DNA from: Pomphorhynchus laevis
Lineage: Eukaryota > Acanthocephala > Palaeacanthocephala > Echinorhynchida > Pomphorhynchidae
NCBI GenBank assembly: GCA_012934845.2
Contig: WNNJ02003241.1
Coordinates: 62,001-126,000 of the forward strand
Direction: 5' to 3'
DNA length: 64,000 nt
This document shows, in pieces, positions 45,323 through 57,084 of the stretch (the first letter of the stretch is position 1; each line of letters starts with the position of its first letter). The position numbers and the translations under genes were made by a program. The notes beneath the pieces are model-generated. The model did no database searches and was not told the origin of the DNA. It saw only the letters and a list, made by a program, of their open reading frames with translations.

Positions 45323-48218
45323 TCAGGTGTCGAGAAGGTGTGAACGGAGGAGGTGTTTGAATGTGATAAAGGAGGGGGCGCGGCAGACGTCGAGAGGGAG
45401 TTGATTCCAGGCAAGTGAGGCGGCGACGAGGAAGGATCGGAGACCGTAGTTGTTGGAGTAATTAGGAACGTGGAGTAAGAGGGTATGACAGGAACGAAGC
45501 GATAGCGAGGTGGGGCGAGTATCGTATAAGAAAGGAAGGTTGATGAACGATGGGGAGCCGACAGCGATGAGACGAAAAGTAACGAGAAGAAGGCGGAGTT
45601 TAATGCTGATGTGGATGGTGGGCCAGGAGAGTTGGGCAAAATATGTGGATGTGTGGTCGAAGCGACGGAGACGAAAGAGCACTCGAACGGCGGTGTTGAT
45701 TATTCGTTGTAGGGGTAGGATGATGGATTTTGGAGAATTGGCGAAAAGGCTAAGGCAGTAATCGATTTTAGGGAAAAGAAGCGATGAAAGAAGAGACATA
45801 CAAGAACGGAAGTCGATAAGGGGGCGGATACGGCGGATGTCACGGAGAATTAAGTTAGATGAGCGGACCTTGTCACGGACGAAAGGGTTTAAGGGAAAGG
45901 TGATCATCGAAATGGAAGCCTAAGAAAGTAAGATTGTGGACTATGGGGATGATCGATGAGACGAAATATACAGTGAGAGGAGATATGTTTGGTTTACGGG
46001 GAAGGATCCACATTTTTTGGACTTTTCGGGGTTTAGAACGAGATGGAGATTGGAGAGACGTTTGTAGATAGAAGAAAGACAGTTGGATGAAGAAATGCCG
46101 ATATCGTGTATGCGATTTGCGGGTGCATGAGCATAGATTATAATGTCATCGGCGTATTGCATGACGTTAAAAGAGTAAGGTTTGATAAACGGAGATAGAT
46201 CGCCAAGCAGAAGAGAGAAAAGCAGGGGACCTAGGACTGAACCTTGTGGGACCCCGCAAAAAATAGGGATGGGAGGGGAGGATGATTAATTAGAACAGAC
46301 GCGAAAGGAACGGTCGGAAATATATGAGGCGAACAGGCTACGGAGGAGGAAGAAAGTCCGTAATCATAACGAAAACGAGAAAGGAGGACGGAGTGGTCGA
46401 CAATTTCGAATGCGGAGGAGAGGTCGAGGGAGATGAGAACACTATATAGAGTCTTGTCTCGAGAAATGAGTAAGTCGTTGTACACTTTTATGCATGCGAT
46501 TTCTGTCGAGTGATTAGAGCGAAAAGCGGATTGGAAAGGAGGGTAGAGATTGGATGAGGAGAGATAAGCGTTGATTTGTATTAAGATGAGGCGTTCTAAG
46601 AGTTTAGAAAGAGTAGGGAGTAGTGAAATAGGGCGATAGCTAGAAGGAAGGGAGGGGTCGAGCGATTGTTTCTTAAGGAGTGGACGAACGATTGCGGATT
46701 TCCAGTGTGAAGGGAATATACGACTGCGGATGGACGAGTTAAACAAGGTTGTGAGAAATGGGGATATCGATGAGCATATAGATTTTAATATGTGAGTAGG
46801 CAGGGGATCGGCAGGTGAGGTTTTGTTGGGCAAGGACATGAGAACAGATGATACTTCTGTAGGTGAGACAGTGAGAAGATGAAAGAGTTCCGGAAGGATG
46901 AGATTAGACTGGGCAGAGTGGGATAGGATGGAGACTGGGATGTGAGAGAGCAACGTGGCTACTTTAGTCTGGAGAAACGACGAATAATCATTGACATTGA
47001 TGTTGCATGACGAAGAGGAGCAAGCAAGGATTGAGTTGAAAGTATGCCAGAGAGTCTTAGAGTGGAATGAAGTGATGATTTTTTGCTGGCAGAAGGAGTT
47101 GCATTTGGTACGTAGTAGGATGAAATGAGACAGGCGAAGAGCAAGATAGGTATCACGGAAAGACGGAGTGATCGAGCGGAAATCACGTCTGAGTGATCGG
47201 TGATAGACTCGAAAAGCATTGCGGAGTCGACGCTTTGAGAGTAGGCATTGGATGTCGAACCATGGGGCACGCTGCAAGCGACGGTGTGGGTGAGACTTGA
47301 AGGGCAAGAGAATATCGAGAGTGGATGCGAGTTCAGACTCGAAAAGAAAGGCGAGATCGTGAGGAGATGAATATGTTATTGTGGTAATGATAGAGACGAT
47401 TTGAGTAAGGCAGAGCGAAGAAGGGAGATGTCAAGATTTCTCCAAGGGCGACGTAGGATTGTAGATGTGTGAGGAGGGGTGTGGTTGCGAGTGAGATCAA
47501 GGGTGATAAGAAAGTGATCTGATAGACCAGGATCAGAGATGGACAGTGAGGTGTAGGCAGCAAAATGATTGGGGAAAGCGATGATGTCGAGTTCCTCACC
47601 AAGTATATGTGTGGGGGCAGTGGAGATTAGTTTGTAATTGTAGTTGGATAGAATGTTGATGAACCGGATGGAATCCGTGGAAGAGGATCGGTCTAGGCGG
47701 ATATTGAAGTCGCCTAGAACGAGTGAAGGGATTGAGGACAATGAACAATGAGAAAGGAGGTCAGCGAGTTCGGTAAAAAATAAGGCAGTAGGAGCTGATG
47801 AACCAGGACGGTATACAATGGCGAGATCTAGATTGATCAGGTTCGAATAACGACAAGTAAGCAATTCAAAAGAGCAAGGACTGAAAAGGGGATTAATATT
47901 GCGAAGAGACGCGGGGTGACGCGCGAATGCGACGATGCCGCCATGATTAGAGGAGTTAGAAGGGCATGAGCTGAGGGGGCTGGCGGATTCGACTAGGGAG
48001 CAACCGGCAGAGAGCAGATGGCGAATAAAAAGGTCGTCGGAATCTGAGTGCCAGGATTCGGTGAGGCAGAAGAGATCGATGGATTGCTTGGTGAATAAGT
48101 TGAGGATAAGATCGGATTTATTGAGAATAGATCTAGTGTTGAGGAGACCGAGGCGGAAACCGTGTGTTGTGGCGAAAGAGTCTAGTGGAGAAGACACATA
48201 GGAGAGATGGAGCGCCAT
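45323..48218 (-). pseudogene. LINE J2 ORF2: APE endonuclease and reverse transcriptase, frameshifted
   Basis: 48218-47376 is the endonuclease (LGLLNTRSILNKSD, CLTESWHSD, LVLGDFNIRLD, DPGLSDHFLITLDL). 47307-46231 is the linker and RT fingers/palm (SYRPISLLPTLSKLLERLIL, SLDLSSAFEIVDHS). 46162-45941 holds MQYADDIIIYAHA (intact YADD). 45907-45323 is the thumb and C-terminus, ending near AWNQLPLDV...FKHLLRSHLLDT, which is typical of CR1/L2-like LINEs. At least three frame changes separate these parts. Confidence 0.8.
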
Positions 48219-48258
48219 CGAATTTTTGGACGGGTGTGGACAACTTGAAAATTTCCGT

Positions 48259-49205
48259 CTATGTTTCGGATGGAGAGTGATGTTTCGCCGTTTTCCTCAC
48301 GACGGCGTTTTTCGATACGGGCTGAAGAGATTTGAGCGATTTCAGAAGGGGCTCGATCGGGGAAAATTCGAGTTTTGAAGATGACATTAGTTTGAATCGT
48401 TGAGAGGTGACAGAAGACGCGTGAGAGCGATGCTTAAAAACAATTTTTAGGAGAGGGGGCTGGGAAGGATTATATTGAGAAGACTTGTTTAGACGGATGA
48501 ATGCGACAGGAGAAATGTCCTTGAAAAAGGATGGTTTATCCGCAGGAACAATAGACGAGAGGACGGATCTGAAGGCGGCAACATCGTGGTCCAGACGTGC
48601 TTGTGGAGATAAGGAGTTAGAAGGCGTGATATTAGTGACAATGACGCAACGATCGCGAGAAGCAAAGCACTTCCGTAAAGGAGGACGACTGACGTGAGTA
48701 GGTGAGATCACGATAGAAGAGCTGGCAGTTGATGATTTGGGGGGATTTGGTTTGACGACGGGAGACATAGAGGATAATGATATTAAAGAGGGTGGCAAGC
48801 GATGTGAGGAAAGGTTATGAGTGGAAGGATAGTGGAGGTTGTTGGAGGTGATTTTGATTGATGGATGCAAGTTATTGAGAAACGAGACGGGAAGGACGGG
48901 ACGTGGGGTGTCGGGGAGTGAAGATGACATGGAATGGGAAGTGTATATGATGTCAGGGTCGGTGGGTGGAGAAAGGACATTAGAAACGACTGGGGTAGTT
49001 TGAGTTGACGTGTTGGATGTTGATATGTGCTTATTGGAAAGGTTGCAGATTAGTTTGTTGGCACAAAAACCACATACAAAGTCTTCTTTAACCTTATTCT
49101 TGTCGCAGGTGATTGTTGTCCAGACGCTGCAGTCGTGTATCGACACTGTACTTGCAGTTGTCCATAGTTGGTGTCGGTCTTAGTTGTTTTTTTACGTCCT
49201 CCCAT
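48259..49205 (-). pseudogene. LINE J2 ORF1 with one frameshift near its start
   Basis: The natural start looks like the ATG at 49205 (MGGRKKTTKTD), but the long frame (from 49146) is in another phase, implying one frameshift near 49150. The N-terminal zinc-binding pattern is CSVWTTITCDKN...DFVCGFCANKL. The middle is Ser/Pro/Thr-rich and probably disordered. The C-terminal domain (CVIVTNITPSNSL, AFIRLNKSSQ, LLKIVFKHRS) resembles an RRM-like fold of LINE ORF1 proteins. Confidence 0.65.
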
Positions 49206-49299
49206 AAACGATGTTGTCGTCGATAGTTGTCGTCGATGGTTGTCATCGATGGGTGTCGTTGTAGGAGGTTTGTAATTTTTATGGATTGTATGTATATTA

Positions 49300-49445
49300 G
49301 ATTGTATGTTATTTATCTCAAATGTAAGTAGTTGTTAGTTAGCGGCTAAGAATTTCAATCTAATTTAATTATTAAATTTTGATTTAGCATTATTGTTTTG
49401 TTTATTTTATAATTATATTAAATACGTAGACTGAGTTAGCTGATT
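49300..49445 (+). repeat. PLE-A terminal tail fragment
   Basis: Contains ATTAAATTTTGATTTAGCAT and TACGTAGACTGAGTTAGCTG, the end motif of the family A terminal block. Confidence 0.6.
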
Positions 49446-49647
49446 TGATTTATTGGTGGAGAGAGTGAAGAACATATTTAATCGAACAACTGCATGCTTG
49501 GCGCAGCAGAACAAAGACGTCAATTGTACGTTTTACATTGCGCAGCGGATCAAACGACTAGATGTGCTCCTTATAAAAAATTACACAAAGAAAGAAAAAT
49601 ATACATATAAAACAACGAACAAATCAATACAAAAAGTAGAATTACAA

Positions 49648-50045
49648 TTATGAAATATTTGTTATTAATTCAATATCTGGTTTATTATTGGGCGTCAGTA
49701 TATTTCTATTTTTGTGCATAAAATAAGCTTCTTGTATTTTTCTTTCTAAAGCGTTGTTTTCTACTGAAATAACTTGACTTTTTTCAAAATCTATTATATG
49801 GTTACTGTTCAAGGATTGGTTTATTACAGCCCCAGATCCTGTTCCTCTCTTAATCGAGTATCTATGTTGGTCAATACGCTTAGACAATCCTTGTCCTAAT
49901 TGACAAATATAGATCTTATTACAACTATCACAAGGAATTTTATTTATATACAACACCATCCTTGTTAAAATTAGGTTTTTGTTTAAATATATTTTTTATT
50001 TTAGGCGTTTTTTATTTTATATGACAATGCTACGGGTGCCATTTT
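49648..50045 (-). pseudogene. Penelope-like element (family B) GIY-YIG endonuclease
   Basis: Minus-strand frame 49959-49648 (103 codons). It has IPCDSCNKIYICQLGQGLSK with the GIY-YIG-type core (YIC...G), RIDQHRY, a middle His (NSNHIIDF) and KIQEAYFMHKNRN (catalytic Glu). Such a nuclease follows the RT in EN-positive Penelope-like elements. The DNA is almost the same as 21060-21300, so both belong to one family. The RT part is missing here. Confidence 0.8.
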
Positions 50046-50070
50046 TTGAACGTTTTACGTAATTGATCGT

Positions 50071-52300
50071 TTTGAAGCCATCGACGCAACTTTAATCCAA
50101 TCATGTGCTAGGGGAACATCCGGTTCAGCTGGGATTTCAGGTGTAAATGCCCTATCATGGCGTCATATGATCACATCGTTTGACAGGGATTCTCTTAAAT
50201 TAGACTCTGTGATTGCAACTTTGGCCGAAAGGCTGGCCAGCGGACTTGTTCCTGTGGGATCGACAGATGCTCTAGTCGCATGTAGACTGATAGCCTTTGA
50301 TAAGTGTCCCGGGGTTCGCCCTATAGGAATTGGCGAAGTGTATAGACAGATAATGGCCAAATCAATCTTATCAATCATTTCGTCTTTTATGAAATATGTG
50401 GCGGGTAACCTACAGCTTTGTGCGGGGCAAAAAGGATGTACCGAATTAATTATTCGGGATATGCGAGACTCCATTAAGAATTCACCATCATATTGTCTAC
50501 TCATGATAGACGCGCACAACGCATTTAATAGAATAAACAGGAAATTAGCGCTTACTAATATGGTGAAGATCTATCCGGGTCTGTTACATTTCCTGGATAA
50601 CACCTACTGTTGCGATCCTATGCTCACGATTGAGAATGATATTATTTTATCGCGCGAAGGTCTAACTCAAGGCGACCCTTTAGCAATGGTAGCCTTTGCA
50701 GCCGCCACCATACCTATGATCAGGCGATTAAGTCAATTACACCCTACCATTAAGCAGCGATAGTATGCAGATGGCTTGCTTCGGATCCCCCGCAGACGTG
50801 TCATCTTTTTTCGAATCAGTATTGTCTATCGGACCACGATACGGCTTTCATGTAAATGTTGCCAAATGTTGTGTTTTGACTGACCCCACAAATACTAACA
50901 CATGTGTGAACTTCTTAAACCAGAGTATTCCCGTTGTAACGAATGGTGTTAAGCTTCTTGGTTGCCCGATTGGTTTTGGGCCATATGAAATAGAATGTGT
51001 TGGTTTCATGGTTAAGCAATGGGTGGCTCTGGTTGAGAGATTAAGTGAGGTAACCAATAGCTTTTAACAACTTTTGCTACTCAGCCATAGTATTTGAAGT
51101 GCAACATAAATGGACGCACGTACAACGTGCCAGTTGTTGTGATCCAGAATGGTTCATGCCTCTCGAAATAGCGATCAGAGGGTTGTTCCTAGTCAGAATG
51201 ACTAGATCTCTTATATCAAACATGCGGCGAGATGTATTGAGTCTACCCATCTCGTTAGGTGGATTAGGAATATTCAATCCATGCGAATCCGTTGATATCG
51301 AATGGAATTGTTCGTCCAAGCTTTGTGCCACTCTGTCGGAGTTGTATCCAGCGTCGGAACTGGAACGGAATCAAATGACAGCAATGTTTGAGATTCGGCA
51401 CCTCAAAAAAACATATGGTGAAGAGGCAATGCGTAAAGTACAGGCAACCTGTAACTACCTAGTCAGCAACATCTTGAGGTATGCATCACAAAAGGGGCGT
51501 CTATCTGGCTTTCAGCGAGAGTGTACGACGATCGCAAGTTTAGATTAAGCAACCGCGAATTCCGTGATGGACTGGCCGTCAGGTACGGCTGGCATATCAT
51601 TGATGCGCCAGCCAAATGTGTCTATGGGAATAACAACTCCGTTGCACATGCATTGTCTTGTAAGCGAAGGGGAAAAGCGATTATTAGGCATAATGCGGTA
51701 AGGACGCATTCGCAAACGTAGTTTCCAAAGTGTGTTCAACCTCACAAATCGAACCGACATTAGCGCCACTGGAATCTGCTGACGTATTCACCCACTCAAC
51801 GACTACGACTGACCGTAACGATTGATTGGATGTGTTATGCACGGGTCTGTATGGTGTACTAACTGAGCGGTTCTTCTTGGACATAGCTATATTTAATTCT
51901 CATGCTCGTTCGTACTCCAGGATGGCCCCTACTGCCGCCTTCGAGTTTCATGAACATCGCAAACATGCTAAGTACGCTGAGCGGATTGGTGCTATAGAAC
52001 GCGCGACATTTATACCTATAATTGTGTCGACTCAAGGTGGCATAGGTGTGGAGACTGAACGGCTAGTGAAGAGGATCGCAAAAGTCCTTTCTGAGCGTCA
52101 CCAGAGCAATTATGCTGTTAACCTTGCCAGGATCCGAGCTTTCTGGGCCGTCTCTGCCTGTTTACAAGCGTGTAGAAATCCGGTTCAGCAGGCATATATC
52201 GCCGCGAACAAACAGCATACTGACATCGTTTTGTGTAAAAAATTAACAATATTGGGACTCAAAAAATTATTAGAAAAAATAATTATTATATAATTATATA
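50071..52300 (+). mobile_element. RLE-type LINE (family A), copy L3
   Basis: Plus strand, 5'-truncated at about 50071 (SGSAGISGVNALSWRHM). The intact stretch 50167-50763 carries RPIGIGEVYRQI, LLMIDAHNAFNRINRKLA (motif A) and SREGLTQGDPLAMVAFAAA (motif B). At motif C the sequence reads QR-stop-YADG with a small deletion, so the RT is dead. 50765-51548 is the thumb (LPISLGGLGIFNP). 51521-51721 holds the zinc box region (AKCVYGNNNSVAHALSCKRR). 51826-52293 is the nuclease and C-terminus (RFFLDIAIFNSHARSYSRM, KHAKYAERIGAIERATFIPI). The tail is AT-rich. Confidence 0.8.
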
Positions 52301-52319
52301 ATAATATTTATATAATTAT

Positions 52320-52600
52320 TATATATTCACGCGAATTGGAGAAATCCCTTTTATAGTAAGAGAACTCTTATTTGGCGTGCATCATTACATTGATAGCACG
52401 CTAAAAATTGTGTGAAACGCGTAATGATTCATGAAAGATCTCTGACTTGTAATTGTCTTTACTGTTCTGAATGTTGTCAATCACTTTTTCACGTCTTTAC
52501 ATGTGCATACTTATCAAAATTATCACTCAGTAGTATTGACCGGTTAGCACCGGTCCATAACCTAAATTTGATTATGGTGATTTGATATTCAACAATCAAC
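52320..52600 (+). pseudogene. LINE J1 3' fragment
   Basis: Contains the translated pattern CLYCSECCQSLFHVFTCAYL, matching the C-terminal zinc box of J1 ORF2 (CVLCKNECASKLHIFTCPIL). Several stops are present. Confidence 0.6.
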
Positions 52601-52759
52601 TATTTTGAATGTTTATTGCAGCATTTTCTATTCAATTTTTCCAATTTATTTGCAAATCTGTTTGTCCTTGTTTGTTTGATCCAAGCTGAAAGGCAAAGTG
52701 GTCTTAATAAATCTCAACATAATTATTATATATTATATCATATATTATAATTATTATAA

Positions 52760-53000
52760 TTATTATTTCAGCTTGGGGATTAATTCTCTGCATTATTATC
52801 CCTACACCCGCCTGTCGTCGCTTTCTGTTGTTAACTCCCGAACAGTTCAAGGTCCAACCTTGATCTAAAAGATAAGTTCCAGTTCCAGAATAGTGAAGAG
52901 AAGTCACTATGAATATTTCTAGACAGAATCGAACCATCTCTTCAACTAATTCTGGATCCTTCCCAGCCACCGAGATGACATTCCACGTTACTATACTTTG
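52760..53000 (-). pseudogene. RTE-like LINE (J3) 5' endonuclease fragment
   Basis: The minus-strand frame holds AGKDPELVEEMVRFCLEIF and NCSGVNNRKRRQAGVGI. The DNA matches 33950-34180 of the fuller J3 copy (AGTTCAAGGT(T/C)CAACCTTGA). Confidence 0.65.
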
Positions 53001-53009
53001 TACCGGAAT

Positions 53010-53320
53010 AAGAGACTAGGTAATCTTATTATATCAGAGGAAATATTTTGCCATGCTACAATGTGTTTTGCGAAAATAGTAGGGCTGAAACCTGATAGCA
53101 TAGCAGTTCCTCCTGATGACCTCTAATCCTTATTCTGATACATTGAATGGTATTTATTAGTCAATTCATAAAAATTGACTATTATTTTAAATTTCAATTT
53201 TTTTATTTTAAATTGATATAAATTATATAAAATCTACTAGCAATTGTTTACTTATTATTTAATTTTATTTTTTGTTTACTATCATTGGCTGGATTAAATT
53301 TTATTATCATTAAATTTTTT
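53010..53320 (+). repeat. PLE-A terminal repeat
   Basis: Contains TATATCAGAGGAAATA, AAACCTGATAGCATAGCAG and CTCCTGATGACCTCTAATCC, then the AT-rich tail. Confidence 0.65.
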
Positions 53321-53324
53321 TATT

Positions 53325-53490
53325 TAGCACTGCGTGGCTGAATAGCGGAGGCCTGTACATTGCAAACTTTATGTACGGGGTTTAAACCTTGAGCATGCAG
53401 TCTATATTGACTTCTCTAAGCAAAAATCAAAGCCACAAGTTCGCGTTATTGAAATATGTAGGACACCCGATGATGTTCATTTGATTTTTA
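53325..53490 (+). mobile_element. tRNA-derived SINE, copy 1
   Basis: Box A-like TGGCTGAATAGCGGAGG and box B-like GGGTTTAAACCTTG about 40 bp apart, with an anticodon-like stem GTACAT/ATGTAC between them. The body has CAAAGCCACAAG and ACACCCGATGATG. A second copy lies at 56208-56370. Confidence 0.6.
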
Positions 53491-53614
53491 TTTTTTTATT
53501 TTATTATTATATTAAATACTCGGTTAGTATTTATATTAAATACTCATTTGTTTTATTGAGTATATATTAATGTCAACTAAAATGCTTAATAATTTTGCTA
53601 TACTTTTATTAGAA

Positions 53615-54280
53615 ATGAAATTGGCTGTGTTTGGTGCTACTGGTCCTCTTGGTCTGCAAGTTATTAGTCAAGCATTATCTAGAAATCATAATGTAACGGC
53701 CTTTGTGCGAAATCCTTCTGCTCTTGATCACTTGAAATCTAATTCAAAGTTAACAATTTTTACCTGTGACGTTTTCAAGCCATCAACATTTGTTGAGCCA
53801 TTAAAATCTCACGATGCCATAGTATCCTGTCTTGGCTACAAAGGAATTCCCGTTTTTGCAATTAAATTATACATAGATACATGCAAAAGTATTTTGGAAG
53901 CTGCGAAAACTGCTAACATTTCTAGACTTATTTTTACTTCGTCTGCAATGTCGAAGCCGAACGACAAATCGTACCCCTTTTTCCTATATCGATGTATTAT
54001 TAGACCTATGCTCGGGCGTCATTTAGATGATTTGTATAATATGGAAACATTTATTGAAAACCAGCCGGATCTGGAGTATACGATTGTGCGTCCTACTCAT
54101 TTAACAGATGAAGAATTAAATGAAAAGTTTACTATATTAGTTGAAGATGGAAAGTATTACCACGAGAATCCAGAATTTGCTCACAGAATTCCTCGTTCTG
54201 AGGTTGCAAAATTTATTCTTGATGAGTTAGATAATCGTAAATGGATTAGGAAAGGAGTACTTTTAGATGGACATAAATAG
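53615..54280 (+). CDS. NmrA-like / flavin reductase-like NAD(P)-binding protein, 221 aa
   Basis: Complete intronless frame. The ATG at 53615 is chosen because the Rossmann motif starts right after it (MKLAVFGATGPLG, GxxGxxG at residues 7-13). The ATG 15 codons upstream would add an AT-derived leader. Other landmarks are VTAFVRNPSAL, DVFKPSTF, AIVSCLGYKG, RLIFTSSAMS and VRPTHLTDEELNEKF. The last matches the VRPxxLTD region of biliverdin reductase B/flavin reductase (NADPH), whose usual length is about 206 residues. It probably reduces flavins or related substrates with NAD(P)H in the cytosol, though the exact substrate cannot be read from sequence. A poly(A) signal AATAAA lies at 54524-54529. 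It is open throughout, so it is likely a live gene. Confidence 0.8.
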   Translation: MKLAVFGATGPLGLQVISQALSRNHNVTAFVRNPSALDHLKSNSKLTIFTCDVFKPSTFVEPLKSHDAIVSCLGYKGIPVFAIKLYIDTCKSILEAAKTANISRLIFTSSAMSKPNDKSYPFFLYRCIIRPMLGRHLDDLYNMETFIENQPDLEYTIVRPTHLTDEELNEKFTILVEDGKYYHENPEFAHRIPRSEVAKFILDELDNRKWIRKGVLLDGHK

Positions 54281-54289
54281 TCGCCCATG

Positions 54290-55270
54290 CATGCTTGTGG
54301 ATTGCTATATTTACAAACGATTACGGTATTTGAGCTGATAAGGCATATATTAACTGAATTTAAATATCTTAGTTTTTGTCGCCTTTTCAATAATTTCAAT
54401 AACTGCTTAATTTGATGGATATCTTCTTCTTATCGTCTATCCCGTTTAGCAGGGTCCGCTTGATTTGATGAATATCTACTAATTTTAAATTATTTTCGTG
54501 TCGTAAATCAATTTGTTTGTTAAAATAAATATAGCTTATTTTAAAAGAGCTATTTACAAAATTGTTTAAAAACATCGATTGGCAAATTTACTTAATTTTT
54601 AATTAATTAATTAAATTAATTTTCGTTATTGAAATTTTGTTGACACTAGTCTTGCACTTAAATGCACCTATAATATGTCAAGAGTATACAAAGTAAAGAT
54701 ACAACCCCATCTCTTATTTATTAAAGTAAAGTTATTTAGTCTCTCTACTTGCTCATTCCCTTGTGGACAATAAATACTAATTGCATAAGCTGTCCATGTG
54801 TCGGAGTTAGTTTTGAATTTTTCGACATGAACGCAGCACCTCTATTACAATATATACATTGGTTCCACGGATAAAATGTATTCTTTAGAATGATTCATGA
54901 AAACTGCACAATATTTTACAATTTTTATGTTAACTTGAAATAGTTATTTCCCGTCAAGTTTTTTTACCGAAACCGCTTCTGTACAGAAGTTATTTTAAAT
55001 TTTCGAAGATTATAAAAAATTGGTTTCGAGATAAAAATTCTAATTTGCGATTTGGGTATTGTACAAAGGCAAGTATTTGTCTCGAAAAATAATTTTTACT
55101 TTAAATTTATTTTTATTTTGCCCCATTCAATTTTTTATACATACGTTCAATAATAGAATGATAAAGTATTAAGTATACTAAGTATTAAACATATGAACAT
55201 GAACGTAATTTTAACAGTATTTATTATAAATACTGTAAAAAATCGAGTTTATTTATTTTTCTGCGAGTGT
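54290..55270. other. Non-coding DNA downstream of the NmrA-like gene
   Basis: Probable 3' UTR to about 54545, then AT-rich sequence with no feature. Confidence 0.5.
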
Positions 55271-55274
55271 TCAC

Positions 55275-55345
55275 TTTATAAATAATTATTGGAGCTGGAT
55301 TAAAGAAAATAGTATTACTTTTTAATATTTCGCTAACTTCTGTTA
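55275..55345 (+). mobile_element. FB1 left arm
   Basis: TAATTATTGGAGCTGGATTA ... ATTTCGCTAACTTCTGT, a single diverged arm. Confidence 0.7.
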
Positions 55346-55429
55346 TGGATACTACATTAAAGTATTTGTATTATATATAATATTATATAAAATTATTAAT
55401 ATGTTATATTTCTATTAATTTTATATATC

Positions 55430-55975
55430 TCAAGAAGACAGTTATGCTGAGCACAGAAGATTCCGCAGCAGATAACTTCCAGATATATGGTATTAGCATT
55501 AAAATGAAAGAAGACTTTCCATATCTGGGCAGCACCGTAGCATCAGATGGATCGATTGCAGTTGAGATCACTAGAAGGATCAAATGTGCGTGGGCAAAAT
55601 GGCGTGCGATGACTGGCGTAATATGCGATAAGAAAATGCCAGATAATCTTAAATCAAAGATATACCGCACCGTCATTCGCCCAGTCGCACTGTATGGAGG
55701 AGAGTGCTGGCTTGCTACAAACGAAACCGCACACAAATTAGAAGCGATGGAAATGCGAATGCTGAGGTGGATGGGCGGCATCACACTGCTCAATCATGTA
55801 AGAAACGAAATTATCCGAAAAAATTTGGAGTTCAGCCGATTGAGGAAAAATTGCGGGAAGTCCGATTACAATGGTTTGGTCATGTAATCCGCGCAAACAC
55901 AACCACCGACATAAAGAGTGGGATGAACCTGGTTGTATCAGGAAAACGACCCCTTGGGCGTCCTAAGCAGTGATG
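55430..55975 (+). pseudogene. RTE-type LINE, RT C-terminal fragment (second RTE family)
   Basis: The first frame (55444-55887) reads FPYLGSTVASDGS, RIKCAWAKWRAMTGVICDKK, YRTVIRPVALYGGECW and KLEAMEMRMLRWMGGITLLN. After a frame change near 55830 it continues with QPIEEKLREVRLQWFGHVIR and SGKRPLGRPK. This is the well-known end of RTE-clade LINE proteins and differs from the J3 family. The 5' part and catalytic box are absent. Confidence 0.8.
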
Positions 55976-56134
55976 GCTGGGCACAAAAAGAAGGAATATG
56001 ATAGTAGCTGTGGTAACGGAATAATGCGTGAAAGACAGAGAAAAGTGGAAGCATTTGGTCAAAAACGCGAACTCCGTAACGAAGCGGAACAAACGCAAAA
56101 GAAAAATAAGAAGAATATTATATATTTCAAGTAA

Positions 56135-56207
56135 TGACCTCGACGAGACTTGAACTCGCAACCTTCTGATTTGGAGTCAGACACGCTACCAATTGTGCCA
56201 CGGAGTC
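56135..56207 (-). tRNA. tRNA-Trp (CCA), possibly a pseudogene or SINE head
   Basis: A 73-nt minus-strand cloverleaf. Anticodon stem TCTGA/TCAGA and loop CTCCAAA give anticodon CCA. The T arm is GCGAG-TTCAAGT-CTCGT. The acceptor GACTCCG/CGAGGTC has one mismatch, and the D stem GCAC/GCGT also has one. The order and sequence strongly resemble animal tRNA-Trp (TCTGACTCCAxATCAGAAGG). The two mismatches and the lack of an immediate T run (the nearest is about 25 bp downstream) leave open a decayed copy. Confidence 0.7.
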
Positions 56208-56370
56208 TGTCCTCTTGGCAGTATGGTGGAAGTGTGTGCATTGCAAACTCTATGTACGTGGTGTACACTTGAGCATGCTCTTTCTTTTAACTTCTCTGTA
56301 AGCACACGTCAAAGCCACAAGGTCGCGTTGCCGAAAGACGTAGGGCACCCGATGATAAAGCGGGTTCACT
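56208..56370 (+). mobile_element. tRNA-derived SINE, copy 2
   Basis: Similar to 53325-53490: GCATTGCAAACT(C)TATGTACG, TTGAGCATGC, CAAAGCCACAAG, GGGCACCCGATGAT. It directly abuts the tRNA-Trp sequence, which lies on the other strand. Confidence 0.6.
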
Positions 56371-56399
56371 CTTTATTAATATTATATATAAAAAATGAA

Positions 56400-57060
56400 T
56401 TTATCAAAAGTATACAACATCACGATTAATCAGAACGCTAGAGCTTATTTCACGCCACTTAATGCTTTGATATTGAGTTCGGAAGAACAATTTCATTTCA
56501 TAAGAAGTACTAACATATTATTTAAGGTATATACATTAAATTTATATGGATTAAATTTTATATTGCAATGTGATTTTAAGTGTCTATCTTTATAACGATA
56601 AAAATTCGCAAGTGAAGGTGTCAGCGTGTGGAAATCATATACTTGCTGACCAGTTTATCATAAATATTGAACAGTCCATTTAATTTCTTAACATTTTAAA
56701 GCTATTTTTACATTTATATCCATTGATAAAGTAACATTTATTTCCGAACCCACGTAAAAATGTAAAAAAAAATTTTAAATGAATAATGGAATCACAATGA
56801 TATATTGGAAATAAATCAAGGAAATATTGGAAATAAATATTGGAAATAAATTATACGAAATATGTGATGATGCTGGGGCATCATCACATATTTATGATCG
56901 AAATTTATATCAATTTATTTCGGTTTCATTTAAGTATCATCGATAAGTAAGGTATATTTTAATAAAACGTATTAAATAGTGTATATCATCTCCAAGAAGG
57001 GTGTATAGTTAAAAAGGCCTTCGTTGTTATGTAACTGATAGCGTCACTAATGATTCTAAA
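56400..57060. other. AT-rich non-coding DNA
   Basis: No feature beyond a short palindrome around 56866-56892 (ATGTGATGATGC/GCATCATCACAT). Confidence 0.5.
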
Positions 57061-57084
57061 ATGCTTTTTTTATCATATTAGTGA

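Larger units (their letters stand above)
45265..49260 (-). mobile_element. Two-ORF CR1-like LINE (family J2), most complete copy
   Basis: Minus strand. ORF1 is at about 49205-48259 and ORF2 at 48218-45323, with several frame changes. The 5' leader has three 15-bp units of GTCGTCGAT(A/G)GTT (49214-49258). The 3' end is near 45265. Less AT-rich than the surroundings. Relatives lie at 6990-7990, 13053-13570 and 18815-21040. Confidence 0.8.

Noticed and set aside
47333-47602. Separate small gene on the minus strand
   Set aside because: It overlaps the endonuclease of J2 ORF2 in another frame and has no domain of its own.
56059-56268. 69-codon minus-strand frame
   Set aside because: It is a translation through the tRNA-Trp sequence and AT-rich flank.
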